Assembly: GCF_016584085.1 (NCBI RefSeq)
Contig: NZ_NRSJ01000027.1
Location: forward strand, 1 to 62,529
Direction: 5' to 3'
Length of the DNA: 62,529 nucleotides
Origin: Halochromatium glycolicum
GTDB lineage: Bacteria > Pseudomonadota > Gammaproteobacteria > Chromatiales > Chromatiaceae
The notes below the pieces were generated by a model. The model ran no database searches. It was given only the letters and a program-made list of their open reading frames with translations, and was not told where the DNA came from. The position numbers and the translations under genes are program-made. Of this stretch, positions 17,851 to 30,945 are shown one piece after another. Numbering within the stretch: position 1 is the stretch's first letter; every line of letters begins with the position of its first letter.

Positions 17851-19074
17851 TCAGAGCGACCGCCCTTTGCGGATCACCACGATACCGTCGTCCGAGACCT
17901 CGAAACGCTCGGCATCGGCGCGGCGATCCTCGCCGATCCTCGCACCAGGCGGGATCACGACGTCCTTATCACAGATGCAGCGCCGCACCCGGGCATTGGC
18001 GCCGACGCGAACGCCCTCGAATAGGATCGCTTCATCGACGATGGCGCCATCCTCGACCTCGACCCGCGGGTAGAGCACCGAATGACTCACACCGCCACCA
18101 CGGATGACCGTACCAGCCGCCAGCATCGAGTTGACGAAGATCCCCTCGTTGCCGGAGCTCGGGCCGGGGACGGTGCGCGCCGGCGGATACTGTCCCTGAT
18201 AGGTCAGGATGTTCCAGTCGGCCTGATAGAGGTCGAGCGGGGATTCGGCCTTCAACAGGTCCATGTTGGCGCGAAAATAGGCATCGGTGGAACCGAGGTC
18301 GCTCCAGTAGCGATCCGGGGTCACCCGCCCGCGCTCACCGCCGAAGCGATAGGCCGAGGGTTGCAGGGGCGTGTCGATGCGGCCCTCGAGAAACGGCGTC
18401 AGGAACTGCGTGGTCAGATCGACCCCGGATTCCATCTCGACCTCGGTCACGGCAGCCAGGCGCTCGATCTGCTCGAGCAAGAGCGCCTTGTCGATCAGCA
18501 CCACGCCCATGGTCGACGCATAGGGTTCATCGCCCTCGCCCCGCGGGGATAGGCCGAGGATGCGATCGGCCTCGTCGAGCTTGACCTCGATACCGCCGCT
18601 CGCCGTCCCGACACCGGCCTGGCGCAATGCGCAGGTCAGGCCGCCGCCCTGCTCGCGGTGGAACCGGATCAGCTCGGCATAATCCATCCGGTACACCAAG
18701 CCGCCGTCGAGCAACAGGACGGTATCGGCCTGACTGCGCTCGATCAGGTAGCAGTTCTGGCGCAATGCATCGATCGCATTACGATACCAACCGCTCTCGT
18801 AGCGCATCTGGGGTGGTACGGCCGTGATGAACTCACCGAGCTCGGCATTGAATAACGACCAGCCGTTGCGCAGGTGCTTGTGCAGCGAGTGCGATTTGTA
18901 CTGGCTCAGGATCAAGACCTGGCGCAGCCCCGAATGCAGGCAGTTCGCGAGAGTGAAATCGATCACACGGTACTTACCCGCAACGGGCACCGCGGCCTTG
19001 CAACGATGCTCTGTCAGCGGTCGTGGCGTACCGCGCTCGGCGGCGAATACGAAGGTCAGCGTCTTGGAAGGCAT
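17851..19074 (-). CDS. glgC: GlgC-like protein with degenerate catalytic motifs
   Basis: 407 residues with the overall form of bacterial glucose-1-phosphate adenylyltransferase (ADP-glucose synthesis for glycogen): GKYRVIDFTLANCLHSGL near 33-50, YASTMGVVLI, and a C-terminal left-handed beta-helix with SHSVLYPRVEVEDGA. Key catalytic elements differ from the family. The nucleotide loop AGGxGxRL reads AAERGTPRPL (11-20); the metal-binding GD of GDHIYK reads GG (124-125 in LDGGLVYRMDY); the FxEKP sugar-phosphate motif is not visible. It may be a non-catalytic partner like GlgD or plant large subunits. The fold is certain, the activity doubtful. Confidence 0.8.
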   Translation of the reverse strand: MPSKTLTFVFAAERGTPRPLTEHRCKAAVPVAGKYRVIDFTLANCLHSGLRQVLILSQYKSHSLHKHLRNGWSLFNAELGEFITAVPPQMRYESGWYRNAIDALRQNCYLIERSQADTVLLLDGGLVYRMDYAELIRFHREQGGGLTCALRQAGVGTASGGIEVKLDEADRILGLSPRGEGDEPYASTMGVVLIDKALLLEQIERLAAVTEVEMESGVDLTTQFLTPFLEGRIDTPLQPSAYRFGGERGRVTPDRYWSDLGSTDAYFRANMDLLKAESPLDLYQADWNILTYQGQYPPARTVPGPSSGNEGIFVNSMLAAGTVIRGGGVSHSVLYPRVEVEDGAIVDEAILFEGVRVGANARVRRCICDKDVVIPPGARIGEDRRADAERFEVSDDGIVVIRKGRSL

Positions 19075-19136
19075 GGGTGTTCTCGAGCAAACTTCGGCCG
19101 TTTACCGCTCTGCTCCCCGGCGCCCGGAACGCCCCT

Positions 19137-19328
19137 TCAGGGCCGAGAACGGGCGGACGCAGGGCTCGGGCGCTGTACAAGGGCGCCAGCCGGACGGTCA
19201 TGATCACGAGGCTCGCCCGACACCAGCATCAAGCCCGAACGCCCCTGAACGATGCTGAGCGCATTGTAGGCCAATGCCGCCGCGCCGAGGAGCAGCACAA
19301 CCAGTAGTACCAAGCGATGCGACGACAT
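19137..19328 (-). CDS. Possible small membrane protein
   Basis: 63 residues, not recognised. One hydrophobic segment near the N-terminus (RLVLLVVLLLGAAALAYNAL, about residues 5-24), then a polar Pro/Arg-rich tail. ATG 19328 has no convincing Shine-Dalgarno; ATG 19343 is an alternative. It lies between gpmI and the glgC-like gene on the same strand with compatible codon use. It may be a real small inner-membrane protein, but the evidence is thin. Confidence 0.4.
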   Translation of the reverse strand: MSSHRLVLLVVLLLGAAALAYNALSIVQGRSGLMLVSGEPRDHDRPAGALVQRPSPASARSRP

Positions 19329-19489
19329 GGCGGTCACCATCAAGCCGGGCGGGATGGAAACGGGCCAAGAGGCAGGCGCCCGATGGGCGCCGCGCTTGAC
19401 GCGCTAGCATTGCGCAGTGCGCCGCCGATGCGCATCAAGTTGGTGCGCACAGTCAGCGCTGCGGGGCACTTCTAGACCGGGCCGGTGAT

Positions 19490-21085
<1,596 letters not shown>

Positions 21086-21116
21086 GATCGGATTCCGTAG
21101 AGAGCAGCCTGTCGCG

Positions 21117-21161
21117 TGCGAGTCGTTTCGTTGCGAGTCGTTTCGTTGCGAGTCGTTTCGT
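21117..21161 (+). repeat. Tandem repeat, 15 bp x 3
   Basis: Three perfect copies of tgcgagtcgtttcgt just upstream of gpmI, between it and pdxJ, where the gpmI promoter would lie. Copy number could affect promoter spacing; that is speculation. Confidence 0.95.
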
Positions 21162-21263
21162 TAGGAATGAAGCAAACCGCGTTCCTTTTCCACCCCGGTT
21201 CGATGACAATGATTCCAAGACCGGCGGTGACGGCGGCGAAACGCCCTGGCGACGATGCGCCGG

Positions 21264-22022
21264 TCAGGCGCTGCGCTGCCAGGCCGCCTGCACCATCAGC
21301 CGCTTCATCTCGGCGACAGCCCGCTCCAGGCCCGAGAACAGCGCCCGCGCGACGATCGCATGACCGATATTGAGCTCACGGACGCCGGGCAGCGCCGCAA
21401 TCGCCTCGACGTTGGGATAATCGAGACCGTGCCCGGCATTGACCTGCAGCCCGAGCTTCCTCCCTCTGCCCACCGCCTCGGCGATTCGCTGCAGCTCCTC
21501 GCGCCGCGCGGCTGGTGTCATGGCATCGGCATAGCGGCCGGTGTGGATCTCGACCACGGGCGCCCCGACCTCGACCGCCGCCTCGAGCTGAGCGGGCTCC
21601 GGATCGATGAAGAGCGAGACGCGCACGCCGGCCTCGGTCAGCATCGCGCTCAGTTCCCGCAGCTTGTCGACCTGTCCGGCGACATCGAGGCCGCCCTCGG
21701 TCGTGAGCTCTTCGCGCCGCTCTGGCACCAGACAGCAGTCGCTCGGACGAACCTCGGTCGCGATGCGTCCCATCTCGGGGGTCGCCGCCATCTCGAGATT
21801 CATCCGCGTCTGCAGGATGCCTTTCAGCAGATGCACATCGCGATCCTGGATATGACGGCGATCCTCGCGCAGGTGCAGCGTGATCGCATCGGCCCCGGCC
21901 TGCTCGGCGACGAGCGCGGCCTGGATCGGCTCGGGATAACGGGTGCCGCGTGCGGCGCGAATCGTAGCGATATGGTCGATGTTGACGCCGAGCAGGATCG
22001 GCGCACCGGTTAACTCTGCCAT
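21264..22022 (-). CDS. pdxJ: Pyridoxine 5'-phosphate synthase
   Basis: Condenses 3-amino-2-oxopropyl phosphate with deoxyxylulose 5-phosphate in the last ring-forming step of vitamin B6 synthesis. 252 residues, TIM barrel. Seen: [17 protein letters not shown] near the N-terminus, [40 protein letters not shown]-like [10 protein letters not shown] and the C-terminal [14 protein letters not shown]. It lies downstream of recO in the usual gammaproteobacterial era-recO-pdxJ order. Confidence 0.95.
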   Translation of the reverse strand: MAELTGAPILLGVNIDHIATIRAARGTRYPEPIQAALVAEQAGADAITLHLREDRRHIQDRDVHLLKGILQTRMNLEMAATPEMGRIATEVRPSDCCLVPERREELTTEGGLDVAGQVDKLRELSAMLTEAGVRVSLFIDPEPAQLEAAVEVGAPVVEIHTGRYADAMTPAARREELQRIAEAVGRGRKLGLQVNAGHGLDYPNVEAIAALPGVRELNIGHAIVARALFSGLERAVAEMKRLMVQAAWQRSA

Positions 22023-22078
22023 GTTGGCTCCTGGAATGCCGGTCGGTCTAGACCGAGGATTGGTTTGATGGAAGCGGA

Positions 22079-22813
22079 TCAGCTCGTGCGCCGTCGGAAC
22101 AGCGCTCGGCTCTTGAGCGGCTTCGGCCCCAGATGTGGCGCCAGCGCAGCACGCATCAGATCGCGCGCAGCACGCGCATCGGCAGCGGTCAGTGCCGCCC
22201 CCGCGGTCAGCCGAGCCAGCAGCGCGCCGCTGACCGTCACGCCGGGCGTATCCGGTGCTGCATCGGCGACGCCCGCGGGCTGAGCGATCAGCCCGCTCTG
22301 GGGCTCAAAGCGATACCAGCGCCCGCGCGCCAGCGGCGCACCTTGCGCATCCCGAGTGAGGTCCGGTGCATACCCCAGCTCTTCAAGCAGACGCAGCTCG
22401 AAACGACGCAGGACCGGCTCGATCGGCGCCGCGACCAGGTCGCCCAGGGCCTGCTGATAGAACACGAACAAGGCCTCGTGCGGGTCGTCGCGCTCGATCA
22501 GCCGCAGCATCAGCTCGTTCAGGTACAGGCCGCAATAGAGCCGTTCACCGGCAAGCGCCAAGGCCGGGCCCGCCGCCTCCGCCGCGGTCAGGGTCTTGAC
22601 CTCGCCGCGTCCACTCCAGCCGAGCCACAACGGCTGGAAGGGCTGCAACAGCAACGCCGCCGGCGAGCGTCCGCGCGCGGCGGTCTTAGCGCCTTTGGCG
22701 ACGATCGCCAGCCGTCCGGCCTCGGCGCTGAAGACCTCGAGCAGCAGGCTCGTATTGCGATAGTCGCGCCGGTGCAGCACAAAGCCACGCCGCAGCGAGC
22801 GATGACTCATCAA
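22079..22813 (-). CDS. recO: DNA repair protein RecO
   Basis: Recombination mediator that helps load RecA on SSB-coated DNA with RecR. 244 residues. Seen: N-terminal OB-fold ([27 protein letters not shown]) and a helical domain with [15 protein letters not shown] and [15 protein letters not shown]. The zinc-binding cysteines present in some RecO proteins are absent, as in other gammaproteobacteria. A second ATG at 22810 could be the true start. It follows era with a 3-bp gap. Confidence 0.93.
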   Translation of the reverse strand: MMSHRSLRRGFVLHRRDYRNTSLLLEVFSAEAGRLAIVAKGAKTAARGRSPAALLLQPFQPLWLGWSGRGEVKTLTAAEAAGPALALAGERLYCGLYLNELMLRLIERDDPHEALFVFYQQALGDLVAAPIEPVLRRFELRLLEELGYAPDLTRDAQGAPLARGRWYRFEPQSGLIAQPAGVADAAPDTPGVTVSGALLARLTAGAALTAADARAARDLMRAALAPHLGPKPLKSRALFRRRTS

Positions 22814-22816
22814 CGC

Positions 22817-23797
22817 TTAGTATTCACCGTAACCGAGGCTTGCAAGGGCGGCCTCGTCGCTGCTCCAGCTGTGCTTGACCTTGACCCAGACCTCCAGGTG
22901 CACCGAGCGCCCGAACAGCTTCTGCATCTCCAGCCGCGCTTGCGACGCCGCCGCCTTCAGGGCTTCGCCCCCGCGGCCGACGATGATCGCCTTCTGGCTC
23001 TCGCGCTCGACCCATACCAGCGCATGGATGCGCGCTCTCGCCTCGCCGTCCGCGCTCTCGGTCGGCTCCAGCTTGAACGACTCGATCTCGACCGTGCTTC
23101 GATACGGTAGCTCCTTTCCGTAACGCTGCATCAGCTGCTCGCGCAACAGTTCAGCGGCGAGGAAGCGCTCTGAGCGGTCGGTCAGTTGATCCGGTGGAAA
23201 CAGGTTCTCACCGATCGGAAGGGCCGCCAGCACCGCTGCCTCGAGCCGGTCGACCTGCTCGCCGTCCAGTGCCGAGACCGGCACCATCGCAGAGAACGCG
23301 TAGCGCTGCGATAACGTCTGTAAGAACGGCAGCAAACGCGGCTTCTCGGTGATCCGATCGCATTTGTTGATTGCAACGATCACCGGTGTGCCGGCCTCCG
23401 CGACCGCCTCCAGTGCCATCCGATCCTCGTCGTTGAAGCGCAGCGCCTCAACGACCAGCAGCACCAGATCGACATCGGAGAGGATCGCTCGCGCAGCCCG
23501 GTTCAGGTAGCGATTGAGTGCGTTACCTCCGCGCTGGTGCAGCCCAGGCGTATCCACATAGAGGATCTGACCGCCGCTTAGCGTCGAGACCCCCAGGATG
23601 GTATGGCGCGTCGTCTGCGGCTTGTGCGAGGTGATCGCGAGCTTCTGGCCGAGCAGCCGATTCAAGAGTGTCGACTTGCCGACATTGGGCCGCCCGACGA
23701 TGGCGACATAGCCACAGCGATTCTCGCTGCGGGCGGTCTCGCACACCTCAGCCGACTGTTCCTCAATCGGGAGATCCTGCTTGCCATCCCGGCTCAC
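22817..23797 (-). CDS. era: GTPase Era
   Basis: Ribosome-associated GTPase needed for 16S rRNA maturation and 30S assembly. 326 residues. Seen: G1 GRPNVGKST (35-43), G3 DTPG, G4 NKCD, and a C-terminal KH domain with IIVGRGGEALK. The start is GTG 23797, whose GTGA overlaps the rnc stop, with AGGAGG just upstream. The first 29 residues before the GTPase core are longer than in E. coli Era. Confidence 0.95.
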   Translation of the reverse strand: MSRDGKQDLPIEEQSAEVCETARSENRCGYVAIVGRPNVGKSTLLNRLLGQKLAITSHKPQTTRHTILGVSTLSGGQILYVDTPGLHQRGGNALNRYLNRAARAILSDVDLVLLVVEALRFNDEDRMALEAVAEAGTPVIVAINKCDRITEKPRLLPFLQTLSQRYAFSAMVPVSALDGEQVDRLEAAVLAALPIGENLFPPDQLTDRSERFLAAELLREQLMQRYGKELPYRSTVEIESFKLEPTESADGEARARIHALVWVERESQKAIIVGRGGEALKAAASQARLEMQKLFGRSVHLEVWVKVKHSWSSDEAALASLGYGEY

Positions 23798-24480
23798 GCT
23801 TCCTCCTGCTCGATCAGCTGTGTCAGCATGGTCTCGGCCGACTGCTGCTCGGCGCGCCGCCGACTCGAGCCATCGCCGATACAGCTGCGCTCCTCGTCCG
23901 CTAGGCGACAGCGAACCTGGAAACGCTGCGCATGCTGCTCGCCGGTGATCGCGATCACCTCGTATTCGGGCAGACTGCGTCGGCGGGCCTGCAGCCACTC
24001 CTGGAGCCGGGTCTTCGGGTCCTTGCCGGCATCGCGGTTGGCGACTTCGGCGAGGGCATCGGTGAACACACGCAGGATCATCTGCTTCGCACAAGCGAAA
24101 CCCTGATCGAGATAGATCGCGCCGATCAATGCCTCGAGCGCATCGGAGAGCACCGAATCGCGGGCGTGCCCGCCGGAGCGCAGCGCGCCAGGGTCCAGGC
24201 GCAGATAATCGCCGAGCGCGAGGGTCCGCGCGATCCGTGCCAGCGCCTCGCGATTGACCAGGGTCGCGCGCCGCCGGGTCAGATCGCCCTCGCTGGCATC
24301 GGGGAAGCGCTGCAACAGCACCTCAGCGATGACGAAGCCCAGCAGCGCGTCGCCTAGGAACTCCAGCCGCTCGTTGTTGACCGGCCCGGCGCTGCGATGC
24401 GTCAACGCCTGTTCGATCAGTGCCGTCGACTCGGGCTTGCGGCCGATGAGTGAATGGACGAGACGGTTCGGATCGGCCAT
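23794..24480 (-). CDS. rnc: Ribonuclease III
   Basis: Double-strand-specific endoribonuclease processing rRNA and mRNA. 228 residues with the signature ERLEFLGDA (37-45) carrying catalytic acidic residues, a second acidic site in DALEALIGAIYLD, and a C-terminal dsRNA-binding domain starting with KTRLQEWLQAR. Its start overlaps the stop of the upstream DUF4845 gene (TGATG) and its stop overlaps the era start, so lepB-DUF4845-rnc-era form one coupled unit. Confidence 0.96.
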   Translation of the reverse strand: MADPNRLVHSLIGRKPESTALIEQALTHRSAGPVNNERLEFLGDALLGFVIAEVLLQRFPDASEGDLTRRRATLVNREALARIARTLALGDYLRLDPGALRSGGHARDSVLSDALEALIGAIYLDQGFACAKQMILRVFTDALAEVANRDAGKDPKTRLQEWLQARRRSLPEYEVIAITGEQHAQRFQVRCRLADEERSCIGDGSSRRRAEQQSAETMLTQLIEQEEA

Positions 24481-24890
24481 CAGGGTCGGGGCGGAAACGG
24501 CACACGATGCTCGAAATGCATCAGCACATCGACGTTGAAGCCGAGATGCTCTTGCGCCTGGTAATCGAGCACGAGAAAGACCTCATTGCCTTCGCGCTTG
24601 ATCTGAAAATCGGATTTGTCCACCGTGCGGACCCCATCGATATAGAGTTGCCGCGAAACGGCCGCCAGCACCTGCCGCGTGCCGGCGCCGCGCAGCTCCG
24701 GTTTCTCGATGACGCGATCCATCAAGGAGCGCACCTGAAAATAGGTCATATAGGATGGGCCCATTCTGACCAATAGGGTCACAAAGAAGGCGGCCAACGC
24801 CAGCACAATCAGGATACCCGCCAGCCCGACCCCTCGCTGGGCGCGTGCTCGCGCGGCCGCGCAGCAAGCGGTTCCGACTGGGCTCGTCAA
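24480..24890 (-). CDS. DUF4845 membrane protein
   Basis: 136 residues. A basic N-terminus, then one transmembrane segment (GLAGILIVLALAAFFVTLLV, about residues 22-41), then a periplasmic domain with RQLYIDGVRTVDKSDF and VLDYQAQEHLGFNVDVLMHF. DUF4845 proteins sit between lepB and rnc in many gammaproteobacteria; their role is unknown. It overlaps lepB by 4 bp and rnc by 1 bp. Confidence 0.85.
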   Translation of the reverse strand: MTSPVGTACCAAARARAQRGVGLAGILIVLALAAFFVTLLVRMGPSYMTYFQVRSLMDRVIEKPELRGAGTRQVLAAVSRQLYIDGVRTVDKSDFQIKREGNEVFLVLDYQAQEHLGFNVDVLMHFEHRVPFPPRP

Positions 24891-25738
24891 TGGATCACGT
24901 CTCCGATCCGCCCGAGATTGACAGGAAAGCCATCGCGGCCGCCGTCCCAGCTCATCCAGATCGCAAACGCCTTGCCGACCAGATTCTCCTCGGGCACGAA
25001 GCCCCAGCAGCGGCCATCGTTGCTGTTGTCACGGTTGTCCCCCATCACGAAGTAGCTCTCTTCGGGCACAGTCACCGGGCCGTCCGCAAGCACCCGGCAG
25101 GCGCGCGGAAAATCCCCGGTGCGGGGGTTGATGAGGATCTCGTGCTCCCGATCGTCGATCTTCTCGATCGCCTCGAGCAGACCGGTGGGCCGACCGTTCT
25201 CGCCGACGTAGTTGCCGAGCGGGATCTGCCCCAGTGGCTCGCCGTTGAGATAGACCGTCTTGTCCCGGTAGTAGACTTGGTCGCCAGGGACGCCGATGAC
25301 CCGCTTGATGTAATCGACCGACTCGTCCTGCGGGAAGCGGAAGACGATGACATCGCCCCGCTCCGGCTCACCGAGCTCGACGAATTTGCTGTTCAGCACC
25401 GGCCAGCGCAGGCCGTAGGCGAACTTGTTGACGAGGATGAAATCGCCGACGAGCAGCGTCGGCATCATCGAGCCGGATGGAATCCGGAACGGCTCCACCA
25501 CGAACGAACGCAGCAAGAGCACGATCAGGATCACCGGGAAGAACGAGCGCGCATATTCGACCAGCACCGGCTCTTTGTAACCGCCTGCCGATGCTGGCGC
25601 GGTTTCATCCGATGCCCCGCTCGCGGCGGCCGTTGCGATGCGGCGCCGTTTTGGAGCAAAGAACAGCGCGTCGATCAGCCAGATGCCGCCCGTCAGAGCG
25701 GTGGCGGCGACAAGGAATGTCGGGAAGTCGAAGCTCAT
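24887..25738 (-). CDS. lepB: Signal peptidase I
   Basis: Inner-membrane serine protease that removes signal peptides. 283 residues. Two N-terminal hydrophobic segments, then the Ser/Lys dyad: S90 in IPSGSMMPTL and K145 in YIKRVIGVPGDQV; the C-terminal box GDNRDNSNDGR-WGFV is also present. ATG 25738 (MSFDF) is chosen because the upstream 15-residue extension lacks family support. Confidence 0.95.
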   Translation of the reverse strand: MSFDFPTFLVAATALTGGIWLIDALFFAPKRRRIATAAASGASDETAPASAGGYKEPVLVEYARSFFPVILIVLLLRSFVVEPFRIPSGSMMPTLLVGDFILVNKFAYGLRWPVLNSKFVELGEPERGDVIVFRFPQDESVDYIKRVIGVPGDQVYYRDKTVYLNGEPLGQIPLGNYVGENGRPTGLLEAIEKIDDREHEILINPRTGDFPRACRVLADGPVTVPEESYFVMGDNRDNSNDGRCWGFVPEENLVGKAFAIWMSWDGGRDGFPVNLGRIGDVIH

Positions 25739-25817
25739 AGTCTGATTGCGTCTCCTGACCGGATCGGCGCTCCGAGCGCCCACCCTCCCTCAGGGTCAGG
25801 ACCGGACCGCAAAAACC

Positions 25818-27623
<1,806 letters not shown>

Positions 27624-27721
27624 CGGCAGACAATATCCTCGGGTATCCGATCGGGCAACCTGTTTCCCCGGGCGATCGGACCCCGGCACAGGACAGGAGG
27701 GTACTCGGCGACGCGGACCCC

Positions 27722-29200
27722 CTACTCGGGCGGCACGCGCAGCGCATAGAACATGCGTCCGTCGCCGCGCTGGACCAGCATCGCCACCGACTGTCCGGCT
27801 GGCAGCGCCTGAACCATGCGCTCGAACGCCGACGGTCCGGTGACCGGATCATTGCCGAGGGCGAGGATGACATCCCCCGCGCGCAGGCCGCCGCGTTCGG
27901 CTGGGCCGGTCTCGACCCGATCGACCAATACGCCACCTTCGTCGATACCGAGCACCTCGCGCTGATCCTTCGGCACCGCCTTGATCACCAGACCAAGCCG
28001 ATCTGCAGCCGGTGGCGTCGGATGACCGGACGCGATCAAGCTCGTCTCGTCATCGGGCAGCTCGGCCAGGGTCACGGCAATCGTCTGGCGTTCACGATCA
28101 CGCAGGATCTCAACGTCGACGGTCACATCGACCTTGGTTGCACCGACCAATGGGGGCAGATTACTCGAGGTCGGCACCTCGACGCCATCGAAGGCCAGAA
28201 TGATATCACCGGCCCGCAAACCAGCCTCCGCAGCGGGACTGCTCGGCAGGACCTCGGAAACCAGCGCACCTACCGGGTGCGGCAGTCCGAACGGTTCGGC
28301 GAGATCCCGCGTCACGTCTTGGACCAGCACGCCGAGCCAGCCCCGACTGACCCGTCCCTTGTCCATGAGCTGCTCGACGACATCGACCGCGACATCGATC
28401 GGAATCGCGAAAGACAGTCCCATAAAACCGCCGGTGCGGCTATAGATCTGGGAGTTCACGCCAACGACACGGCCTTGGAGATCGAACAGCGGACCGCCCG
28501 AGTTGCCCGGATTGATCGCGACATCGGTTTGGATGAAAGGCACGTAGTTCTCCGAAGGCAACGCACGCCCCTTGGCGCTGACGATCCCTGCGGTGGCTGA
28601 ATGCTCGAAGCCGAACGGGGAACCGATCGCGAGCACCCAGGCCCCGACCTCGACCGCATCCGAATCCCCGAGTTCGACTGCGGGCAGGTCTTCGGCATCG
28701 ATCTTCACCAATGCGATATCACTGCGTTCATCGCTTCCGATGATCTCCGCGACGAACTCGCGCCGGTCGCTCATCCGAACAATGATCTCATCAGCAGCCT
28801 CGACCACATGCGCATTCGTGAGCACATAGCCGTCGGAGCTCAGGATGAAGCCCGATCCGAGCGAGCGTCCTAGATCACCCTCATCGGGTAATGGCCCCTC
28901 ATCGCCGAAGAAACGACGAAAGAAATCGTAGAGCGGGCTATCCTCCGGCAGGCCGTGCTCGTCCTCGAAATCCTGCGGCCCAGCGCCATAGCGCTGCTTG
29001 CTACTGATGTTGACGACCGACGGGCCAAAGCGTTTAACCAGCGGAGTGAAATCCGGGAGCCCGGTGACGAGCGCTGTCGAGCCGCGCGAAGACCCCGCTG
29101 GCGGCTGAGCAAACGCCTCCCCCCCGTGCGGCGTGGTCAAGAAGGCACTCAGGGTGCAAAAACCGATGAGCACGAGCAGGAGCCAAGACCGTTTGCACAT
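27722..29200 (-). CDS. mucD: Periplasmic Do-family serine protease (MucD/DegP)
   Basis: Periplasmic protease-chaperone of envelope quality control. 492 residues: signal peptide (about 1-31, ending EAFA), trypsin-like domain with H131 (TNAHVV), D161 (SDIALVKI) and S234 (GNSGGPL), then two PDZ domains, the first after [10 protein letters not shown], the second in the last 100 residues. It is the fifth gene of the rpoE cluster, so probably sigma-E controlled. DegP/DegQ naming is interchangeable here; position after rseC favours MucD. Confidence 0.94.
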   Translation of the reverse strand: MCKRSWLLLVLIGFCTLSAFLTTPHGGEAFAQPPAGSSRGSTALVTGLPDFTPLVKRFGPSVVNISSKQRYGAGPQDFEDEHGLPEDSPLYDFFRRFFGDEGPLPDEGDLGRSLGSGFILSSDGYVLTNAHVVEAADEIIVRMSDRREFVAEIIGSDERSDIALVKIDAEDLPAVELGDSDAVEVGAWVLAIGSPFGFEHSATAGIVSAKGRALPSENYVPFIQTDVAINPGNSGGPLFDLQGRVVGVNSQIYSRTGGFMGLSFAIPIDVAVDVVEQLMDKGRVSRGWLGVLVQDVTRDLAEPFGLPHPVGALVSEVLPSSPAAEAGLRAGDIILAFDGVEVPTSSNLPPLVGATKVDVTVDVEILRDRERQTIAVTLAELPDDETSLIASGHPTPPAADRLGLVIKAVPKDQREVLGIDEGGVLVDRVETGPAERGGLRAGDVILALGNDPVTGPSAFERMVQALPAGQSVAMLVQRGDGRMFYALRVPPE

Positions 29201-29366
29201 ACCTAAGGTCGAATCGACACGAAATGGGACAACACCAGCGACGCCACGCTGGACTCATCGTTAACGATAACAGAACGGATCGGGCCAAAGCGGACTGGTG
29301 GCCGCGGGAACGCCCGAGACTGAGGCGGGGCTTAGGGCAGAATAGTGGAGGCGATGTGAGACGGGT

Positions 29367-29843
29367 TCAGTGTGTGCTCGGGAGACCGACTGCCAGACTA
29401 CCTGTGACGCGGCGCAGCAAGACGGCGCGCCACTGGGGGTCCGCCGCAAGCCGACGGCTATAGAATCGGGTGCCAAGCAGACCGATCCCAAGCCCGATGA
29501 GCCCGCCCAAGAGCGGGAGCGCTTCCCCAACAGAGGCATCATTCACGAGCAGGTCGCCGATGATGCCGCCACTCAGCAGGCCGAGCAGTGGGAGCATATA
29601 GGCTGCAACAGCAGCCTTCAGCAACGCCCCCTCAGGAATCCCGATCACGACCTCATCGCCCACGCGAGCATCAAGCTTGTTGGCGAGCACGAGCCGCTGC
29701 GGACGCCGCCCCAGCACACGATCGAGCAGTGACACGCCACAGCCAGACCGCGCACTGCAGGCGTTGCAGCTCGCGCGACGATGGATCTCGACCTCAATGA
29801 TTCCCGCCTCAGCGGCGACGACAACGGCGTTCTCTTCGATCAT
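29367..29843 (-). CDS. rseC: SoxR-reducing / sigma-E regulatory membrane protein RseC
   Basis: 158-residue inner-membrane protein. N-terminal cysteines C26, C29 and C35 (RASCNACSARSGCG) form the family motif, followed by two hydrophobic hairpin segments (about 80-130). RseC modulates sigma-E, and its homologues help reduce SoxR. It is located between rseB and the mucD protease in the standard order. Confidence 0.9.
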   Translation of the reverse strand: MIEENAVVVAAEAGIIEVEIHRRASCNACSARSGCGVSLLDRVLGRRPQRLVLANKLDARVGDEVVIGIPEGALLKAAVAAYMLPLLGLLSGGIIGDLLVNDASVGEALPLLGGLIGLGIGLLGTRFYSRRLAADPQWRAVLLRRVTGSLAVGLPSTH

Positions 29844-29879
29844 CCCGAAATCTTGCGCGTATCAACCGACTCTGGCAAG

Positions 29880-30941
29880 TCAGTGTGCCGGGCCTTCATT
29901 GACGGTCACCGCCTCGGCAATTGCCTGTACGGTCTGCAGAGGCACTTCGCCAACGACCGTCACCTGGTGATGATCGAGTATTCGACCGGCCGCATTGACC
30001 GCTCCGATGCGCTTGGTGCCCGCGAACCCCTGCCCGCGATCGGGCTCGATATAGACCGACACCGCCGAGAGACCGTCAGTTATCATGAACCAGCGGCGGG
30101 CGTGCTCGCCGTCGAGATCGACCGAATCGCCTGCCGTAACACGGTAGCCGGCTGGGAGTTCGGCGAAGGTCCAGGGCCCGGCCCGCACGTCGGAGCGCGT
30201 CAGGGCCGATTCGGCGCGGAGCCTGCTGGCGCTCATATCCGCGCCATCCCCGCCATCAGGCCCAGCCTGGGCCAGCACGGCACTGGGCGCAGGCGCTGCG
30301 CCGAGAGCGGGCGGCTCGTCGCCCTGTTCGAGGAAATCAACCTCGGTGAACATGACCTGCTCGATCGGGGTCGCCGCACTGTTCATCAGATCGGTCTTCA
30401 ATGGCAGACCGGTCGCTTCGTCGATGAAGAAGCGGTACCCGTAGCGTAGGTCATCCTTCGGTATGATCCCGATAACCCGGGTATCACGTCCGGCCACGCG
30501 CGAGCGCCCCAGCGGATGGATCAGGTAGTGCGGTTGCAACCGCTCGATTTCCAGTGGTCCGGGATGCAGTGTTGCGGCCGAGTGCGGAGGGTGCCGTGGC
30601 ACCGAGATCGCCCGGGCATCGGGGAGCACGCAGGTCACGCGCTGGTGGCTCCGGGCCACCGCCCGGATAGGGCCACTGAGCGCAAGAAGGCTTTCGCGCG
30701 GCTGGCCGTTCTCGATACGGTGGGCGATTCGCAGCGTCGAGAGCTCATGTCCATGCAGATAGACCAGCGTGCCCTCGTACTCGAGCTTCGTCAGCGCCCG
30801 CGCCATACGCGCAAGCCAATCCACTGGTGAATAGTCATTGCTGCCAACTTGCTGATCCGCCGCCGATGCGGCCGCGAGCGCGAGTCCGAAACCGACGAAG
30901 ACAAGCCCAGCCGTGACACGGTGCAGGGCGGCGCCTCGCAT
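29880..30941 (-). CDS. rseB: Sigma-E regulatory protein RseB (MucB)
   Basis: Periplasmic lipid-binding regulator that shields RseA from proteolysis. 353 residues: signal peptide (GLVFVGFGLALAAASA), then the MucB/RseB domain with DWLARMARALTKLEYEGTLVYLHG, HYLIHPLGRSRVAGRDTRVIGI and DDLRYGYRFFIDEATGLPLK. The last third contains a Pro/Ala-rich linker before the small C-terminal domain. ATG 30941 lies 4 bp after the rseA stop; ATG 30980 would overlap rseA. Confidence 0.92.
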   Translation of the reverse strand: MRGAALHRVTAGLVFVGFGLALAAASAADQQVGSNDYSPVDWLARMARALTKLEYEGTLVYLHGHELSTLRIAHRIENGQPRESLLALSGPIRAVARSHQRVTCVLPDARAISVPRHPPHSAATLHPGPLEIERLQPHYLIHPLGRSRVAGRDTRVIGIIPKDDLRYGYRFFIDEATGLPLKTDLMNSAATPIEQVMFTEVDFLEQGDEPPALGAAPAPSAVLAQAGPDGGDGADMSASRLRAESALTRSDVRAGPWTFAELPAGYRVTAGDSVDLDGEHARRWFMITDGLSAVSVYIEPDRGQGFAGTKRIGAVNAAGRILDHHQVTVVGEVPLQTVQAIAEAVTVNEGPAH

Positions 30942-30945
30942 CCGT

